Positions 29,259-39,184 of a stretch of 53,520 nt of DNA are shown in pieces. The stretch's first letter is position 1, and each line of letters begins with the position of its first letter. The notes under the pieces were generated by a model. It was not told the DNA's origin. It was given only the letters and a program-made list of their open reading frames with translations, and did not search any database. The DNA comes from Candidatus Cryptobacteroides caccocaballi (GTDB lineage Bacteria; Bacteroidota; Bacteroidia; Bacteroidales; UBA932): contig JAGHUQ010000004.1 in the NCBI GenBank assembly GCA_018064725.1, positions 1-53,520 on the forward strand. The letters are read 5' to 3'. A program made the translations under genes and the position numbers.

Positions 29259-31720
29259 TTGTTACAGAATGCGTCAAGTATAGGCTGGAGTTCATCGAGG
29301 CTCTGCACGAGAACCTGGCGCGGCTTTGAGCCGTCCTGCGGTCCCACGATGCCTGCGGCCTCGAGCTGATCCATCACCTTACCTGCTCTCGCATATCCCA
29401 TGCCAAGACGCCTCTGAATATCTGAAGTCGAGCCTTTCTGAGTCGTAACGACCAGTCTTGCAGCATCTTCGAAATTAGAATCGATCTTGTGCATATCTAT
29501 CATAGAAGCACCAGGTTCGCCGCCTTCGCCCGAATCCGCAGGGAGTTCAGGCAGATAGTATGGAGTATTGCAATGCTGACGGAAGCCCTTCTGATCGCCG
29601 ATGAATCTGGTGATCGCATCAATCTCCTTGGTGTCAATGTATGCACACTGTACTCGCTCCATCTTGATTCCCTCATAATAGAGCATATCTCCCCTACCGA
29701 TGAGCTTCTCGGCTCCCGGAGCATCGAGTATGGTACCAGAGTCGGTCCTGGAGATGACACGGAACGCGATACGGGTCGGGAAGTTGGCCTTGATAAGACC
29801 GGTGATGACGTCGACGGTAGGTCGCTGAGTCGCGATGATCACATGGATACCGGCGGCACGTCCCTTCTGCGCAAGACGTATGATAGAGCTGGTGACGCTC
29901 TTGCTGGTAGACTTGGCTCCCGAGGCTGCTGCCATGATAAGGTCAGCATACTCATCGATGACGACCACGAGGTATGGAAGGAATCTGTGTCCCTGATCAG
30001 GACGGAGATAACGGTTGCTGTACTTCTCGTTGTAGTCCTTGAGCTTGTTTACTCCAGCCTTGCTGAGAAGCAGATAGCGGTCATCCATCTCTATGCAGAG
30101 AGAACGGAGTATCTCGTCAGCCTTGACATGGTCCTTGACGATTACGTTCTCCATCTCGTCCTCCTCGCTGATTGCCTGAGGCATCGCTGCAAGGTAGTGG
30201 TGTATGAGCCTCTTATACGGAGTGAACTCGACCATCTTCGGATCGACGAAGACGAACTTGAGCTCAGACGGATGCTTAGAATAGAGAAGCGATGCCACGA
30301 TGACGTTGAGTCCGACGGACTTTCCCTGCTTGGTGGCGCCGGCCACGAGAAGATGAGGAGCATCGGCAAGGTCAAAGGTCTTCACCTTCTGGGTGATGGT
30401 ATATCCGAGCGCGATAGGGAGCTCGGCCTTGGACTCGCGGAACGAATCATCGTTGAACATAGCCTTGAGAGGGACCATGGACTTGGTTTCATTCGCAACC
30501 TCGATACCGACAGCATCTGCAAGCGTGGTCACGCGGACAGACTCGTTGCCGAGGGCCATAGCGATATCCTTCTCCACGTTCTTGACGGCTGCACTCTTCA
30601 TACCAGGGGCAAGCTTCACCTTGTAGAGAGTCACTGTCGGGCCGACGATGGCAGTCACTGACTCGACGAGTATCTTATAGCTCTCGAGGGTTGTACGTAT
30701 CCTGTTGTTGTTCGTCTCAATTTCAAAACGTGACACCGTGCGGATCTGGTCGCTGTAGTCAGCGAGGAGATCGACTGAAGGGAACTTGTAGTTTTCAAGC
30801 TCGGCCCTGACGTCTATTCTCTCGAGTTCATCCACGTTTTCCGTGAAGTCGTCACCCTCGACAATGGTAAGGCTATCGTCCGGAGCCACCGTCTCCACCG
30901 CAGCGGCAGGAGCTTCTGCTGCCGGAACAGTCTCAGTCTCAACCTCTGAATCATCTTCCACGAGCTCGGTCACCTCATCTGAAACGGCAGGCTCGTCAAG
31001 CGAGATCTCCTCCTTCTGAGGTTCCTCCGCAAACTGAGCGGCAACAGGATTGGCCACCTGTGCCGGAGCCAGGTCTTCACCCTCATCCTCAGGCTCTGGA
31101 GTACTGTCCACCTTTGTCTCGAATGCTCCGGAGAGCCACTTCGCAAAGCGACGGTTGGTGAAGGTCAGCCATATGACCGTACAGAGCGAAAGTATGAGCG
31201 CCGATCCTATCTTTCCAACGAAATTGTTCATGGAAGTCACGAGGCCCGAACCCACATATCCACCGAAGCCACCACCGAATGCCGTATCCGGTGTGAAAAG
31301 CTGTCCGAAGAAAGAGCATATGGTCGATACGAGAACGGCACCGGCAAATACGAGCAGAGTCTTCTTTGCAAGGTGCTCAGGCTTCGTCCTGAAGAACATG
31401 TGCCATGCGGCAAAAAAGAGGTATCCGAGGATGGCGAACACACCCAATCCAAGGAAACGCTCGACCAGAAGGTGTCCGATATGGAATCCGAGCTTTCCGA
31501 GAGGGTTTGCCACATCGGTAGTCGGCGCCATCATCTGAGGATCCGAGAGCAGGCTCTGATCGGTCTTCCAGGTAAAGAGATAGCTGACACATGCCAGGAG
31601 CGAGATAATCGCAACCACGGCAAGAGAAAGTCCACCTATCTTGAGATACAATGCCTTCTTCTCCTCGGACATTTCCTTGCGGGGAGTCTTGACCTTCGGT
31701 GTCTTTTCCTTTCTTGCCAT
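29255..31720 (-). CDS. ftsK: DNA translocase FtsK/SpoIIIE
   Basis: N-terminal TMs, acidic linker, Walker A PHLLVAGATKQGKSVGLN, VVVIDEYADLIM, RAAGIHVIIATQRP, winged-helix gamma domain STSDIQRRLGMGYARAGKVMDQLEAAGIVG. Confidence 0.96.
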   Translation of the reverse strand: MARKEKTPKVKTPRKEMSEEKKALYLKIGGLSLAVVAIISLLACVSYLFTWKTDQSLLSDPQMMAPTTDVANPLGKLGFHIGHLLVERFLGLGVFAILGYLFFAAWHMFFRTKPEHLAKKTLLVFAGAVLVSTICSFFGQLFTPDTAFGGGFGGYVGSGLVTSMNNFVGKIGSALILSLCTVIWLTFTNRRFAKWLSGAFETKVDSTPEPEDEGEDLAPAQVANPVAAQFAEEPQKEEISLDEPAVSDEVTELVEDDSEVETETVPAAEAPAAAVETVAPDDSLTIVEGDDFTENVDELERIDVRAELENYKFPSVDLLADYSDQIRTVSRFEIETNNNRIRTTLESYKILVESVTAIVGPTVTLYKVKLAPGMKSAAVKNVEKDIAMALGNESVRVTTLADAVGIEVANETKSMVPLKAMFNDDSFRESKAELPIALGYTITQKVKTFDLADAPHLLVAGATKQGKSVGLNVIVASLLYSKHPSELKFVFVDPKMVEFTPYKRLIHHYLAAMPQAISEEDEMENVIVKDHVKADEILRSLCIEMDDRYLLLSKAGVNKLKDYNEKYSNRYLRPDQGHRFLPYLVVVIDEYADLIMAAASGAKSTSKSVTSSIIRLAQKGRAAGIHVIIATQRPTVDVITGLIKANFPTRIAFRVISRTDSGTILDAPGAEKLIGRGDMLYYEGIKMERVQCAYIDTKEIDAITRFIGDQKGFRQHCNTPYYLPELPADSGEGGEPGASMIDMHKIDSNFEDAARLVVTTQKGSTSDIQRRLGMGYARAGKVMDQLEAAGIVGPQDGSKPRQVLVQSLDELQPILDAFCNK

Positions 31721-32352
31721 TATTTCTTGAAATTCTTACGGTTCTTCTTGTTGTTGCCCTGTTTCTTAGGGAGTCCCTGACCAGGACGGTTGAATACCTG
31801 ATCGTTTCTCACTGATGTGAGCTGAAGTCCTTCAGGAACCTTCACCCTGCCGCCGGAGAGTTTCTCGATGTCGGCGAATATGGTCTCATCGGCCACCGAA
31901 TCCTTATTCCAGATGAGGTACTGGGTCCTCATGTAGATTGCAAGATTACGGATTACATAGGTCTTGGTCTCGCCATCCTCCATCTCCGTGATAAGGTCGA
32001 TTATGCTCTCGATGTTGCGTCCGTAGTGGGTGGCCCTGATAGGTCTCTTCTCCACGGGCACGATGGCAGGACGGGCCGAAAGCTCCTCCGGAGTCGGCTT
32101 AGGGAAAGGAGAGTCCACGTCAAGCTGGAAATCCGAGATGATGAAAAGATGGTCCCAGAGCTTTCGCTCGTAATCCTCCTGCAGGTGCACCTGCGGATTG
32201 AGAAGCTCCATCACCTTCACTACGGCCTTGGCCTGTTCGTTCCTCTTCTCCCTGTCTTCTATCTGCATGAGCCCGGCCACCATCTTCTGGACATTTCGTC
32301 CGTACTCCGGCAACCTGAGCCCCTTTCTTTCCGTATTGTAGTCTTTCTCCAT
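31720..32352 (-). CDS. DUF4290 family protein
   Basis: MEKDYNTERKGLRLPEYGRNVQKMVAGLMQIEDREKRNEQAK, upstream of and abutting ftsK. Family recalled from knowledge. Confidence 0.8.
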   Translation of the reverse strand: MEKDYNTERKGLRLPEYGRNVQKMVAGLMQIEDREKRNEQAKAVVKVMELLNPQVHLQEDYERKLWDHLFIISDFQLDVDSPFPKPTPEELSARPAIVPVEKRPIRATHYGRNIESIIDLITEMEDGETKTYVIRNLAIYMRTQYLIWNKDSVADETIFADIEKLSGGRVKVPEGLQLTSVRNDQVFNRPGQGLPKKQGNNKKNRKNFKK

Positions 32353-32374
32353 TTTTCAGATGTCTGTAAGAATG

Positions 32375-32382
32375 CAAATATA
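32375..32382 (-). promoter_or_regulatory. Putative -7 box (TATATTTG) of the DUF4290-ftsK-lolA operon
   Basis: Matches TAnnTTTG on the minus strand, 23 nt upstream of the DUF4290 start. Confidence 0.5.
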
Positions 32383-32388
32383 CGATTT

Positions 32389-35300
32389 TTACAGGATTTT
32401 TCCGCTTTCGACATACCAAAGGTATGTTGACACTTCCGCATAGCCCATCTTGCGGAAGGTATCAGCATATCCCTCCACCTGGCGACGGTGACTATGCTTA
32501 GGGACACCGAACTTGTAGTCGATGACCATCAGCGAACCGTCAGGATTCTCGACCACCCTGTCCGGACGAAGCGGAGAACCGTCCTCGGAGATCAGCGAAG
32601 TCTCATTCCACACCCTGGAGGAGTCTTCCGGAAACCACCCGCGTGAGGCTACCGAAGCTATGGCGGACGAGAGAAGTCCCTCAGCATCAGAGGCTTCGTC
32701 CTGACTGAGCGATCCGTTCTCGACCGCGCCCATCACGGCCTCATGAAGATCGGCAGGGGCAACCACCTTCGAGAGAATATCGTGAAGGACGAGACCCCTG
32801 ATTCTCTTGGATGCAGACGCGCCGGCATCACCTTCATCGTTGAAGAAATCACTCGAATCCTTGCTGAAGCTGAGCCTTCCGGCAAGCGGCCATGAGCCGT
32901 ATGATCCGGGAAGAGCCCTGTAGTCATCATCCTCGACTTCGGGCCTGCGTCCCACGGAATCATGCAAGGCGACATGGTGATTCCTGACGTAATGCCAAAG
33001 TATCTGAGCGAAATCCGAGACCTCATGTGAAGGCTTCATCTCTGCTTTCTTTTCCCATTCCGCGTCGACCTGACCCACGATCCTCAACTGGTACCTGGCC
33101 CTGGTAAACGCGACATATGCGATGTTTATGTTGTCAACATACTGCCTCAGGAGTTCATCCCTGTAATCCTCGCTGAAGAGCGTATTCTCGCTTTTCTGAG
33201 AGAGGACAACATCGTAAATTCCCTGAGCGACACCGTCGAGGGCAGTACCTTCGACAGCCGGCCTGCACCATGTCCTGTCACTCTTGAACAATCCGGTCTT
33301 CTCGATGTAAGGCACTATGACGTAAGGGAATGCAAGACCCTTAGACTTATGTATGGTCATCACCCTCACGGAATCTCCCACCGAAGGAGAGCTGATGCTC
33401 GAATCATCGTCAGCCATGCTTTCCAGGAAGGCATGAAGTCCGTCCTGCTCCTTGTTTCTGAAATCCTGCACCTTGTCCATGAACGACTGGATGTACAAGG
33501 TCTCAGCCTCGAAAGTCTCAGGGTCCGAATCGCGCAGCATCCTGAGAAGTTCCTCGCAGAGATCGGCAAGGGAATGGTATTCGGACGGTATGGTCACGTC
33601 AAGCTGACGCGCCAGGTAGAGGTTCATCTGGTCTTCAGGATTGTCTATACTCGAAAGCAATGACAGCAGCCTGCGGACCGTGACTGAGGAAAGTATCCTG
33701 AGAGAGTCGTCTGTGACGACAGGTATTCCATTGGCGATGAGATAGCCGGCAATCTGCGATCCCTCTCCCCTGCCACGTGTAAGAATGCCGATCTCACTGT
33801 ATTTGAAGCCACTTTCATGGGCTTCCTTCACATAATCAAGAACCACCTCATCCTGCATGCGTTCTTCGCCGTCGCAGAACGAAATCCCGACACCGCCCGG
33901 TACGTCCTTCGAAGGGACCCATTTCTGGCACACATCCGCATATATTCTCGAGACAGGGCCAGGACAGCCGCAATATTTCATGTCAAGTATCTCAGCGGCC
34001 TCACGGAAGAATTCGTTGTTGAACTCAACTATTTCCTTGGAACTGCGCCAATTCTCGTCAAGCGGCGTATTCTTCACATCGAAGTCTCTCGCAATTTCAG
34101 AATCGAGGAGATTCCAGTCAGAACCCCGCCATCGATATATGCTCTGCTTCACATCACCGACGACAAGGTTGTAGAATCCCTGCGAGACGCTGTTCTCCAG
34201 CAGAGGTTTGAAATTATCCCACTGTATCCTTGACGTATCCTGAAACTCATCCAGAAGGAAATGTTCGAATCGGACACCCATCTTCTCGTAGATGAACGGC
34301 GCATCCGTGCCGTCGATGATGCCCTTGAGTATGGTGTTCGAATCATCGAGGCCCAGGACGTTCTTCTCTCTTAGCATCTCCCTGAATTCCTTGTTTATAT
34401 CATTCGCAAGGCCGAATCCATACACCTGATCCCTCAGGAGAACTGCGGTGCGATAGACCACATAGTCCTTTTCAAAAATCGCTGCGTAATTGTCCACGGC
34501 AGCCCTCATCGCCGGGGTGACACCGGCTGCAAGCTTGGCTTTTGCCTTGCCGTACCAACGATCCGCATCGCCGTGGAGATCACAGAACCTCTTGCCAGGT
34601 GCCTCTATGTCAGAATATCTGGCTCTGTCGCCCTTGATGCCTCTGCAGCGAGCCATCTCCTTCTCCATGAAGCCATAGCTTGTATCGGAAGGATTCATAC
34701 CCGCGTCTGCGAAAGCATCCTCCACGGCAGCCACAGCAGCATCCAGCTTGCCGACGAAGGCCTCTACGACATCCCGACACCCCTTGGATAGAGCTTTCAC
34801 CTTATCCTCGTCATAAAGATGCTCGGAATCCAAGCCGACCTCTTCCGCCTTTGAGCGATGGTCCTCACTGCGAAGCCTTCTGGCAATTTCCCTGAGGCTA
34901 TTCTCAAGATAGAAGCCCTTTCCGTTTTCCAGTCCGTCTATAGCATTGTCCGTAAGCCAGTTGAGCTTCTTCTCGTCCTCCTTTCCAGTCGTAAGGGAAT
35001 CCAGAACCCTGCCTACACACTCCGAGATCAAGGCATCCTTGTCAAGTTCGACCTGATAAGCCGCGAACTGCCCGAGCTCTCTGGAGAAAGCCTTCAGAGT
35101 CTGCTGGAAGAACTTGTCGATCGTGCTGATGGCGAAAGCGCTGTAGTCATGCAGGATATTGCACAGTACGGTGTTCGCGGTATCGCTGAGCGCCCCGTCA
35201 TCCGGAAAAAGTCCGATGAAGTCATCATGATACCCTGACTTGAGCGGATCCGTGGCCAGTGTGTGAAGTTCACTGAGTATGCGGCTTTTCATCTCTTCAG

Positions 35301-35439
35301 TAGCCTTGTTGGTAAAGGTCACAGCGAGAATATGCCTGTAGGCATACCTATCCCTCTCCGTGAGGAGCAGCCTGATGTATTCTTTTGCCAGCTGATGGGT
35401 CTTGCCCGATCCAGCGGATGCTTTCAATATCTCAATCAT
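32389..35439 (-). CDS. UvrD/Rep-type helicase-exonuclease (AddA/RecB-like)
   Basis: Walker A LKASAGSGKTHQLAKEY, FEHFLLDEFQDTSRIQW, VRVMTIHKSKGLAFPYVIVP, C-terminal nuclease-like LMVIDYKFG. Confidence 0.92.
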   Translation of the reverse strand: MIEILKASAGSGKTHQLAKEYIRLLLTERDRYAYRHILAVTFTNKATEEMKSRILSELHTLATDPLKSGYHDDFIGLFPDDGALSDTANTVLCNILHDYSAFAISTIDKFFQQTLKAFSRELGQFAAYQVELDKDALISECVGRVLDSLTTGKEDEKKLNWLTDNAIDGLENGKGFYLENSLREIARRLRSEDHRSKAEEVGLDSEHLYDEDKVKALSKGCRDVVEAFVGKLDAAVAAVEDAFADAGMNPSDTSYGFMEKEMARCRGIKGDRARYSDIEAPGKRFCDLHGDADRWYGKAKAKLAAGVTPAMRAAVDNYAAIFEKDYVVYRTAVLLRDQVYGFGLANDINKEFREMLREKNVLGLDDSNTILKGIIDGTDAPFIYEKMGVRFEHFLLDEFQDTSRIQWDNFKPLLENSVSQGFYNLVVGDVKQSIYRWRGSDWNLLDSEIARDFDVKNTPLDENWRSSKEIVEFNNEFFREAAEILDMKYCGCPGPVSRIYADVCQKWVPSKDVPGGVGISFCDGEERMQDEVVLDYVKEAHESGFKYSEIGILTRGRGEGSQIAGYLIANGIPVVTDDSLRILSSVTVRRLLSLLSSIDNPEDQMNLYLARQLDVTIPSEYHSLADLCEELLRMLRDSDPETFEAETLYIQSFMDKVQDFRNKEQDGLHAFLESMADDDSSISSPSVGDSVRVMTIHKSKGLAFPYVIVPYIEKTGLFKSDRTWCRPAVEGTALDGVAQGIYDVVLSQKSENTLFSEDYRDELLRQYVDNINIAYVAFTRARYQLRIVGQVDAEWEKKAEMKPSHEVSDFAQILWHYVRNHHVALHDSVGRRPEVEDDDYRALPGSYGSWPLAGRLSFSKDSSDFFNDEGDAGASASKRIRGLVLHDILSKVVAPADLHEAVMGAVENGSLSQDEASDAEGLLSSAIASVASRGWFPEDSSRVWNETSLISEDGSPLRPDRVVENPDGSLMVIDYKFGVPKHSHRRQVEGYADTFRKMGYAEVSTYLWYVESGKIL

Positions 35440-35442
35440 ATC

Positions 35443-38400
35443 TTACCTGCCGCAAATCATCCTGAAATCACAATACCTGCAGTTTTCCTTATCCTCTGTA
35501 CGGGCAAAAGCAACCTCCGGGTCAACCATGGAATTGAGTACCCCGGCAAGCCTCTCGTCCATGAGGGTTGCAAAGCACTCTCCAACCTCACTTGTCTTCG
35601 GAAGCTCCGTGAACAGCTTTGCCGTCGCATACATGGAATTGGATATCCTGTCGAGGCCGACGCCGAATTTCTCTGCCATCATCCTGTCGTAGATATAGAA
35701 CTGCAATCCGGCCTTGCGTGCCCTGTGCTTTGGATTTGAAGGGTCGAAGATTGCGTCCACGACAGTCTCCGCATCCCCGTCAGGCACTTCAAGAACCGAA
35801 GGGTCATCCTTGCCTGTCTTATAGTCAACCAGCCTGAGACGGCCTTTCTCTATGCTGTCTATCCTGTCGGCAATTCCGAAGAATTTCAGTCCGTGTATCG
35901 TATGTTCAAGCGGATACTCCGCACCGATGACCTCGTACGAGTCCCTGCCCGCTTCCTTCAGCATCCTTATCTCAGACTCTATGGTCTTCAGCACATATCT
36001 CACGATCACCCCCGCAAACACGAGGTCTCGGCCTGTCACCTCATCCGTATTGAGTTCCGCACAGATAAGCGACATGACCTTTGCACGAATTCCATCCTTG
36101 CAGGCAAGCCATTTCTCAAGATACTCCACCGTCACTCTTTCCTGACCCTTCACCTTCTCCTTTGCCAGCTTGTCGAATCCATCGGTACGCATCATTTCCT
36201 CATCTCCGATGAGAAGGGCTCTCATGACATTATGATAGACATTTCCTATCATCTTCGCATCCATGGACTCAGACACTTCCTCCTCTTTCTTCAGCCGTTT
36301 CACGGTATGGTAGTAGAACTTGGCCGGGCACTCGATGTAGTTCATCACCGATGACGGAGAAAGCGACCTGCTCTTTATGATTTCGATATCCTCGGCAGTC
36401 TTCTCGATGTCTCTGGAGACAATATCAGGAACGTCGATACCGGATTTAGCCACATAGAAGTTCATCGGCACATGGAAGTGATAGCGGAGCTGCTTTATAT
36501 ACCGGCTCTCCTCTCCCGATTTCAGGCCCTCGGTACGTGAATCGTACAGCAGCCAGACCTTCTCCGCCCTCGTGATCATACGATAGAAATAATATGCCCA
36601 GACCGCATCCTGATATTCATAGGTAGGCAGTCCGAAGCCCTTGCGAAGCTCGGACGGGATGAACGAAGAGCTGACGCTCCTTCGAGGGAACATACCCTCA
36701 TTGGCAGACAATATGACCATGTTCTTGAAATCCAGTGCGCGGGTCTCAAGCGGGCCCATGACCTGCAGTCCCCGGAGCGGTTCTCCCGTGAACGGAACCG
36801 AAACAGAGGCAAGCATGGATTCGAGCAGGTGGACAAAGGTCGCCGGACGTATATTCAGGTGCATGGAGCGCAGCCTGTTCAGGCTGGTATAATACTCCTT
36901 GGCAAAGTCTATCTCGAGAGCATAATCTGTCTTGTGTGCATCGGAGAACTGAATTTCATCGTTTTCGTCCCTCTCAGCCCTGAACCTCGAACCGACGAAG
37001 GCGACAACATCACAAAGATATGCGCAGAGATTATCGACCTGCCGGGCATCCTCTGCCTGGGAATCACTGCATGCCGGGCGGAAAATCACCTCCGGAAGGC
37101 CTGAACCGGAAAGGTCGGAGACAGGTATGTAATATTTGCGTGCCTTTCGTATCGAATCTATCTTTTCGAACACCTCCGAATTCCCATCGACCAACTTTCT
37201 GAATATTCCACTCGAGAATATGTTCCACACGTATTTGTGGTAGAACGCCCATTGATTCCCTTTCTGGCGCGCATGCATCTGCATCCTTATCACGTCATGC
37301 ATGAATGCATAGAATTCGCTGGCACCCATCGGGTAACCCATGGTAACGTTGATATCGCTTATCTCCGGAGGTATACTGTTCAGCAGAGGGAGCAGCAGGG
37401 ACTCGTCCGGCAGCACGACCGCATAATCATCCGGCCGGCCTCCAGAAACAATGTCACCGACTCTCTTCACCTGACCCACCGAAGAAGGGACGCTCACCAC
37501 ATTGAACTCCGGAAGAGCCACGCCATCGGGATCCGGAGTGAAGGCCGGCCTGAACCTCTTCACATTCTCTGACATGAACAGCGAAGACTTATTCAGAGGG
37601 TCCTTTATCATCTTGCCGCTCCAATCCCAGCAGAACTGAGCCAGGCCAGCATCGGACATCTTGCCGAGCACATGCTTCTCACATTCGTTCAGCGCATTCA
37701 GACCGACGAAGACAAACTGCTTTGTGTGAGGATAGGAAGCACTCAGGATATCACTCGCAGACTCCCTGTCAAGGCGTTCCGCGAAACTACGGTAAACCAT
37801 GCCCTCATAAGCCCATGACTTCCCCCTAAGCGCCTCGTTAAAATCCATGTACAGAGGGTAGAGAATACTCCATATCTGGCGGAAAGTCTCCTTGACCCCG
37901 CCCTCAGCGCTTTCTGACTTGAAGTGTTCGATGAAAGCCCTGATTGCCTTCTCCTGATTCTCGCTCAGATGAGAATAATCATCCTGGATTGCCTTGAAGT
38001 CCGCCACGTTGGTAAAGATCTGCGAAGGATCCACCCTATACTTGTCAACGTCATTGAAATCCCCCAGAAGGACGTCCCCCCAATAGATGAAATCATCAAG
38101 CGTCTCTGCCTTTGGATAGAGTTTGCGATAGCACTCGTACAGGACCACAAGAAGATTTATCCTGTCCGTGACTTTCACGTCCGCCGCCGTAGAGAAGAAA
38201 TCATTGATGGTGACCATCGCAGGCGCCATGAGCGGTGCTATGCCAGAGGACGCGGCCTCTTCACAGAGCCACTTTCGGAAGAAGGCGATCGCACGCCTGT
38301 TAGGGAACACGAAGCAGAGATCCCTGAGCTGAAGTCTACCCTCCTTGTGGGATTTGACATAGAACTGGGCTACCTGCCTGAGAAACGGAGTCATAAGCAC
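35443..38400 (-). CDS. PD-(D/E)XK nuclease superfamily protein (AddB-like)
   Basis: SPSSVMNYIECPAKFYYHTVKRLKKEE, LRLVDYKTGKDDPSV, C-terminal Cys cluster ENCRYCDFRMICGR; 3 nt upstream of the AddA-like gene. Confidence 0.88.
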   Translation of the reverse strand: MLMTPFLRQVAQFYVKSHKEGRLQLRDLCFVFPNRRAIAFFRKWLCEEAASSGIAPLMAPAMVTINDFFSTAADVKVTDRINLLVVLYECYRKLYPKAETLDDFIYWGDVLLGDFNDVDKYRVDPSQIFTNVADFKAIQDDYSHLSENQEKAIRAFIEHFKSESAEGGVKETFRQIWSILYPLYMDFNEALRGKSWAYEGMVYRSFAERLDRESASDILSASYPHTKQFVFVGLNALNECEKHVLGKMSDAGLAQFCWDWSGKMIKDPLNKSSLFMSENVKRFRPAFTPDPDGVALPEFNVVSVPSSVGQVKRVGDIVSGGRPDDYAVVLPDESLLLPLLNSIPPEISDINVTMGYPMGASEFYAFMHDVIRMQMHARQKGNQWAFYHKYVWNIFSSGIFRKLVDGNSEVFEKIDSIRKARKYYIPVSDLSGSGLPEVIFRPACSDSQAEDARQVDNLCAYLCDVVAFVGSRFRAERDENDEIQFSDAHKTDYALEIDFAKEYYTSLNRLRSMHLNIRPATFVHLLESMLASVSVPFTGEPLRGLQVMGPLETRALDFKNMVILSANEGMFPRRSVSSSFIPSELRKGFGLPTYEYQDAVWAYYFYRMITRAEKVWLLYDSRTEGLKSGEESRYIKQLRYHFHVPMNFYVAKSGIDVPDIVSRDIEKTAEDIEIIKSRSLSPSSVMNYIECPAKFYYHTVKRLKKEEEVSESMDAKMIGNVYHNVMRALLIGDEEMMRTDGFDKLAKEKVKGQERVTVEYLEKWLACKDGIRAKVMSLICAELNTDEVTGRDLVFAGVIVRYVLKTIESEIRMLKEAGRDSYEVIGAEYPLEHTIHGLKFFGIADRIDSIEKGRLRLVDYKTGKDDPSVLEVPDGDAETVVDAIFDPSNPKHRARKAGLQFYIYDRMMAEKFGVGLDRISNSMYATAKLFTELPKTSEVGECFATLMDERLAGVLNSMVDPEVAFARTEDKENCRYCDFRMICGR

Positions 38401-38410
38401 TATTTTTCGT

Positions 38411-38418
38411 CAAAGATA
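38411..38418 (-). promoter_or_regulatory. Putative -7 box (TATCTTTG) of the AddB/AddA-like operon
   Basis: Matches TAnnTTTG just upstream of 38400. Confidence 0.5.
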
Positions 38419-38495
38419 CATTCCGTTTGTACAAACATATCGGACAATCGGGAATATCTTTTCATCTTCTAATGCGAATATACGAAAAATATACG

Positions 38496-38503
38496 TACAT
38501 TTG
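38496..38503 (+). promoter_or_regulatory. Putative -7 box (TACATTTG) of the rubrerythrin gene
   Basis: Matches TAnnTTTG; a second match (TAATTTTG) at 38512-38519. Confidence 0.45.
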
Positions 38504-38565
38504 CAGCATAGTAATTTTGAATTATTCAAAACTATTCAAGTTTAATCCTAAAATCAGAAATAACT

Positions 38566-39114
38566 ATGGCAAAATTCATCTGCCCTGTCTGTGGATACGT
38601 TCACGAGGGCGACGCAGCACCAGAGAGGTGCCCACAGTGCAAGGTCCCAGGATCTAAGTTCAAGATGGTAGAAGAGAGCGAAGACCTCGTTTTCGTATGC
38701 GAGCATCATATCGGTGACGGCGTAGTAGAGGACGCAGAGGTAATGCAGGGCCTCAGGGACAATTTCATGGGTGAGTGCACAGAGGTAGGTATGTACCTTG
38801 CCATGTCACGCCAGGCTGACCGTGAGGGTTATCCAGAGGTTGCCGAGGCATTCAAGAGATATGCATTCGAAGAGGCAGAGCATGCAGCGAAGTTCGCAGA
38901 GCTTCTCGGCGAGGTTGTATGGGATACCAAGACCAACGTGGAGAAGAGAATGCAGGCTGAATGTGGCGCTACCGAGGGTAAGCTCATCCTCGCAAAGCGC
39001 GCCAAGGAGCTCGGCTACGATGCTATCCATGACACCGTACACGAGATGGCAAAGGACGAGGCTCGTCACGGAAGCGGCTTCCAGGGTCTCTACAAGAGGT
39101 TCTTCAAGAAGTAA
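38566..39114 (+). CDS. Reverse rubrerythrin (N-terminal rubredoxin domain plus ferritin-like domain)
   Basis: [30 protein letters not shown] at the N-terminus, followed by di-iron EEAEHAAKF and [10 protein letters not shown] motifs. Confidence 0.93.
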   Translation: MAKFICPVCGYVHEGDAAPERCPQCKVPGSKFKMVEESEDLVFVCEHHIGDGVVEDAEVMQGLRDNFMGECTEVGMYLAMSRQADREGYPEVAEAFKRYAFEEAEHAAKFAELLGEVVWDTKTNVEKRMQAECGATEGKLILAKRAKELGYDAIHDTVHEMAKDEARHGSGFQGLYKRFFKK

Positions 39115-39131
39115 GAAAATCCTCATATACG

Positions 39132-39166
39132 AAAAGAGGCTGGTCAGATTCTGACCAGCCTCTTTT
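39132..39166. terminator. Bidirectional terminator between rubrerythrin and carboxylesterase genes
   Basis: 16-bp stem AAAAGAGGCTGGTCAG-att-CTGACCAGCCTCTTTT between convergent genes. Confidence 0.85.
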
Positions 39167-39184
39167 GTCTTATTGAATTCAGGA

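Noticed and set aside
29489-30661. 390-aa plus-strand ORF antisense to ftsK
   Set aside because: It covers the conserved FtsK motor domain on the other strand; its translation is L/D/R/H-rich with no recognisable domain.
32389-38400. Large helicase plus nuclease pair as a possible anti-phage defence system
   Set aside because: Domain content and order fit an AddAB/RecBCD-type recombination-repair pair, with no accessory defence genes or mobile context nearby.
38512-38545. Direct repeat TATTCAA in the rubrerythrin leader (TATTCAAAACTATTCAAG)
   Set aside because: Short and AT-rich; could easily be chance and there is no second locus in the window to compare.
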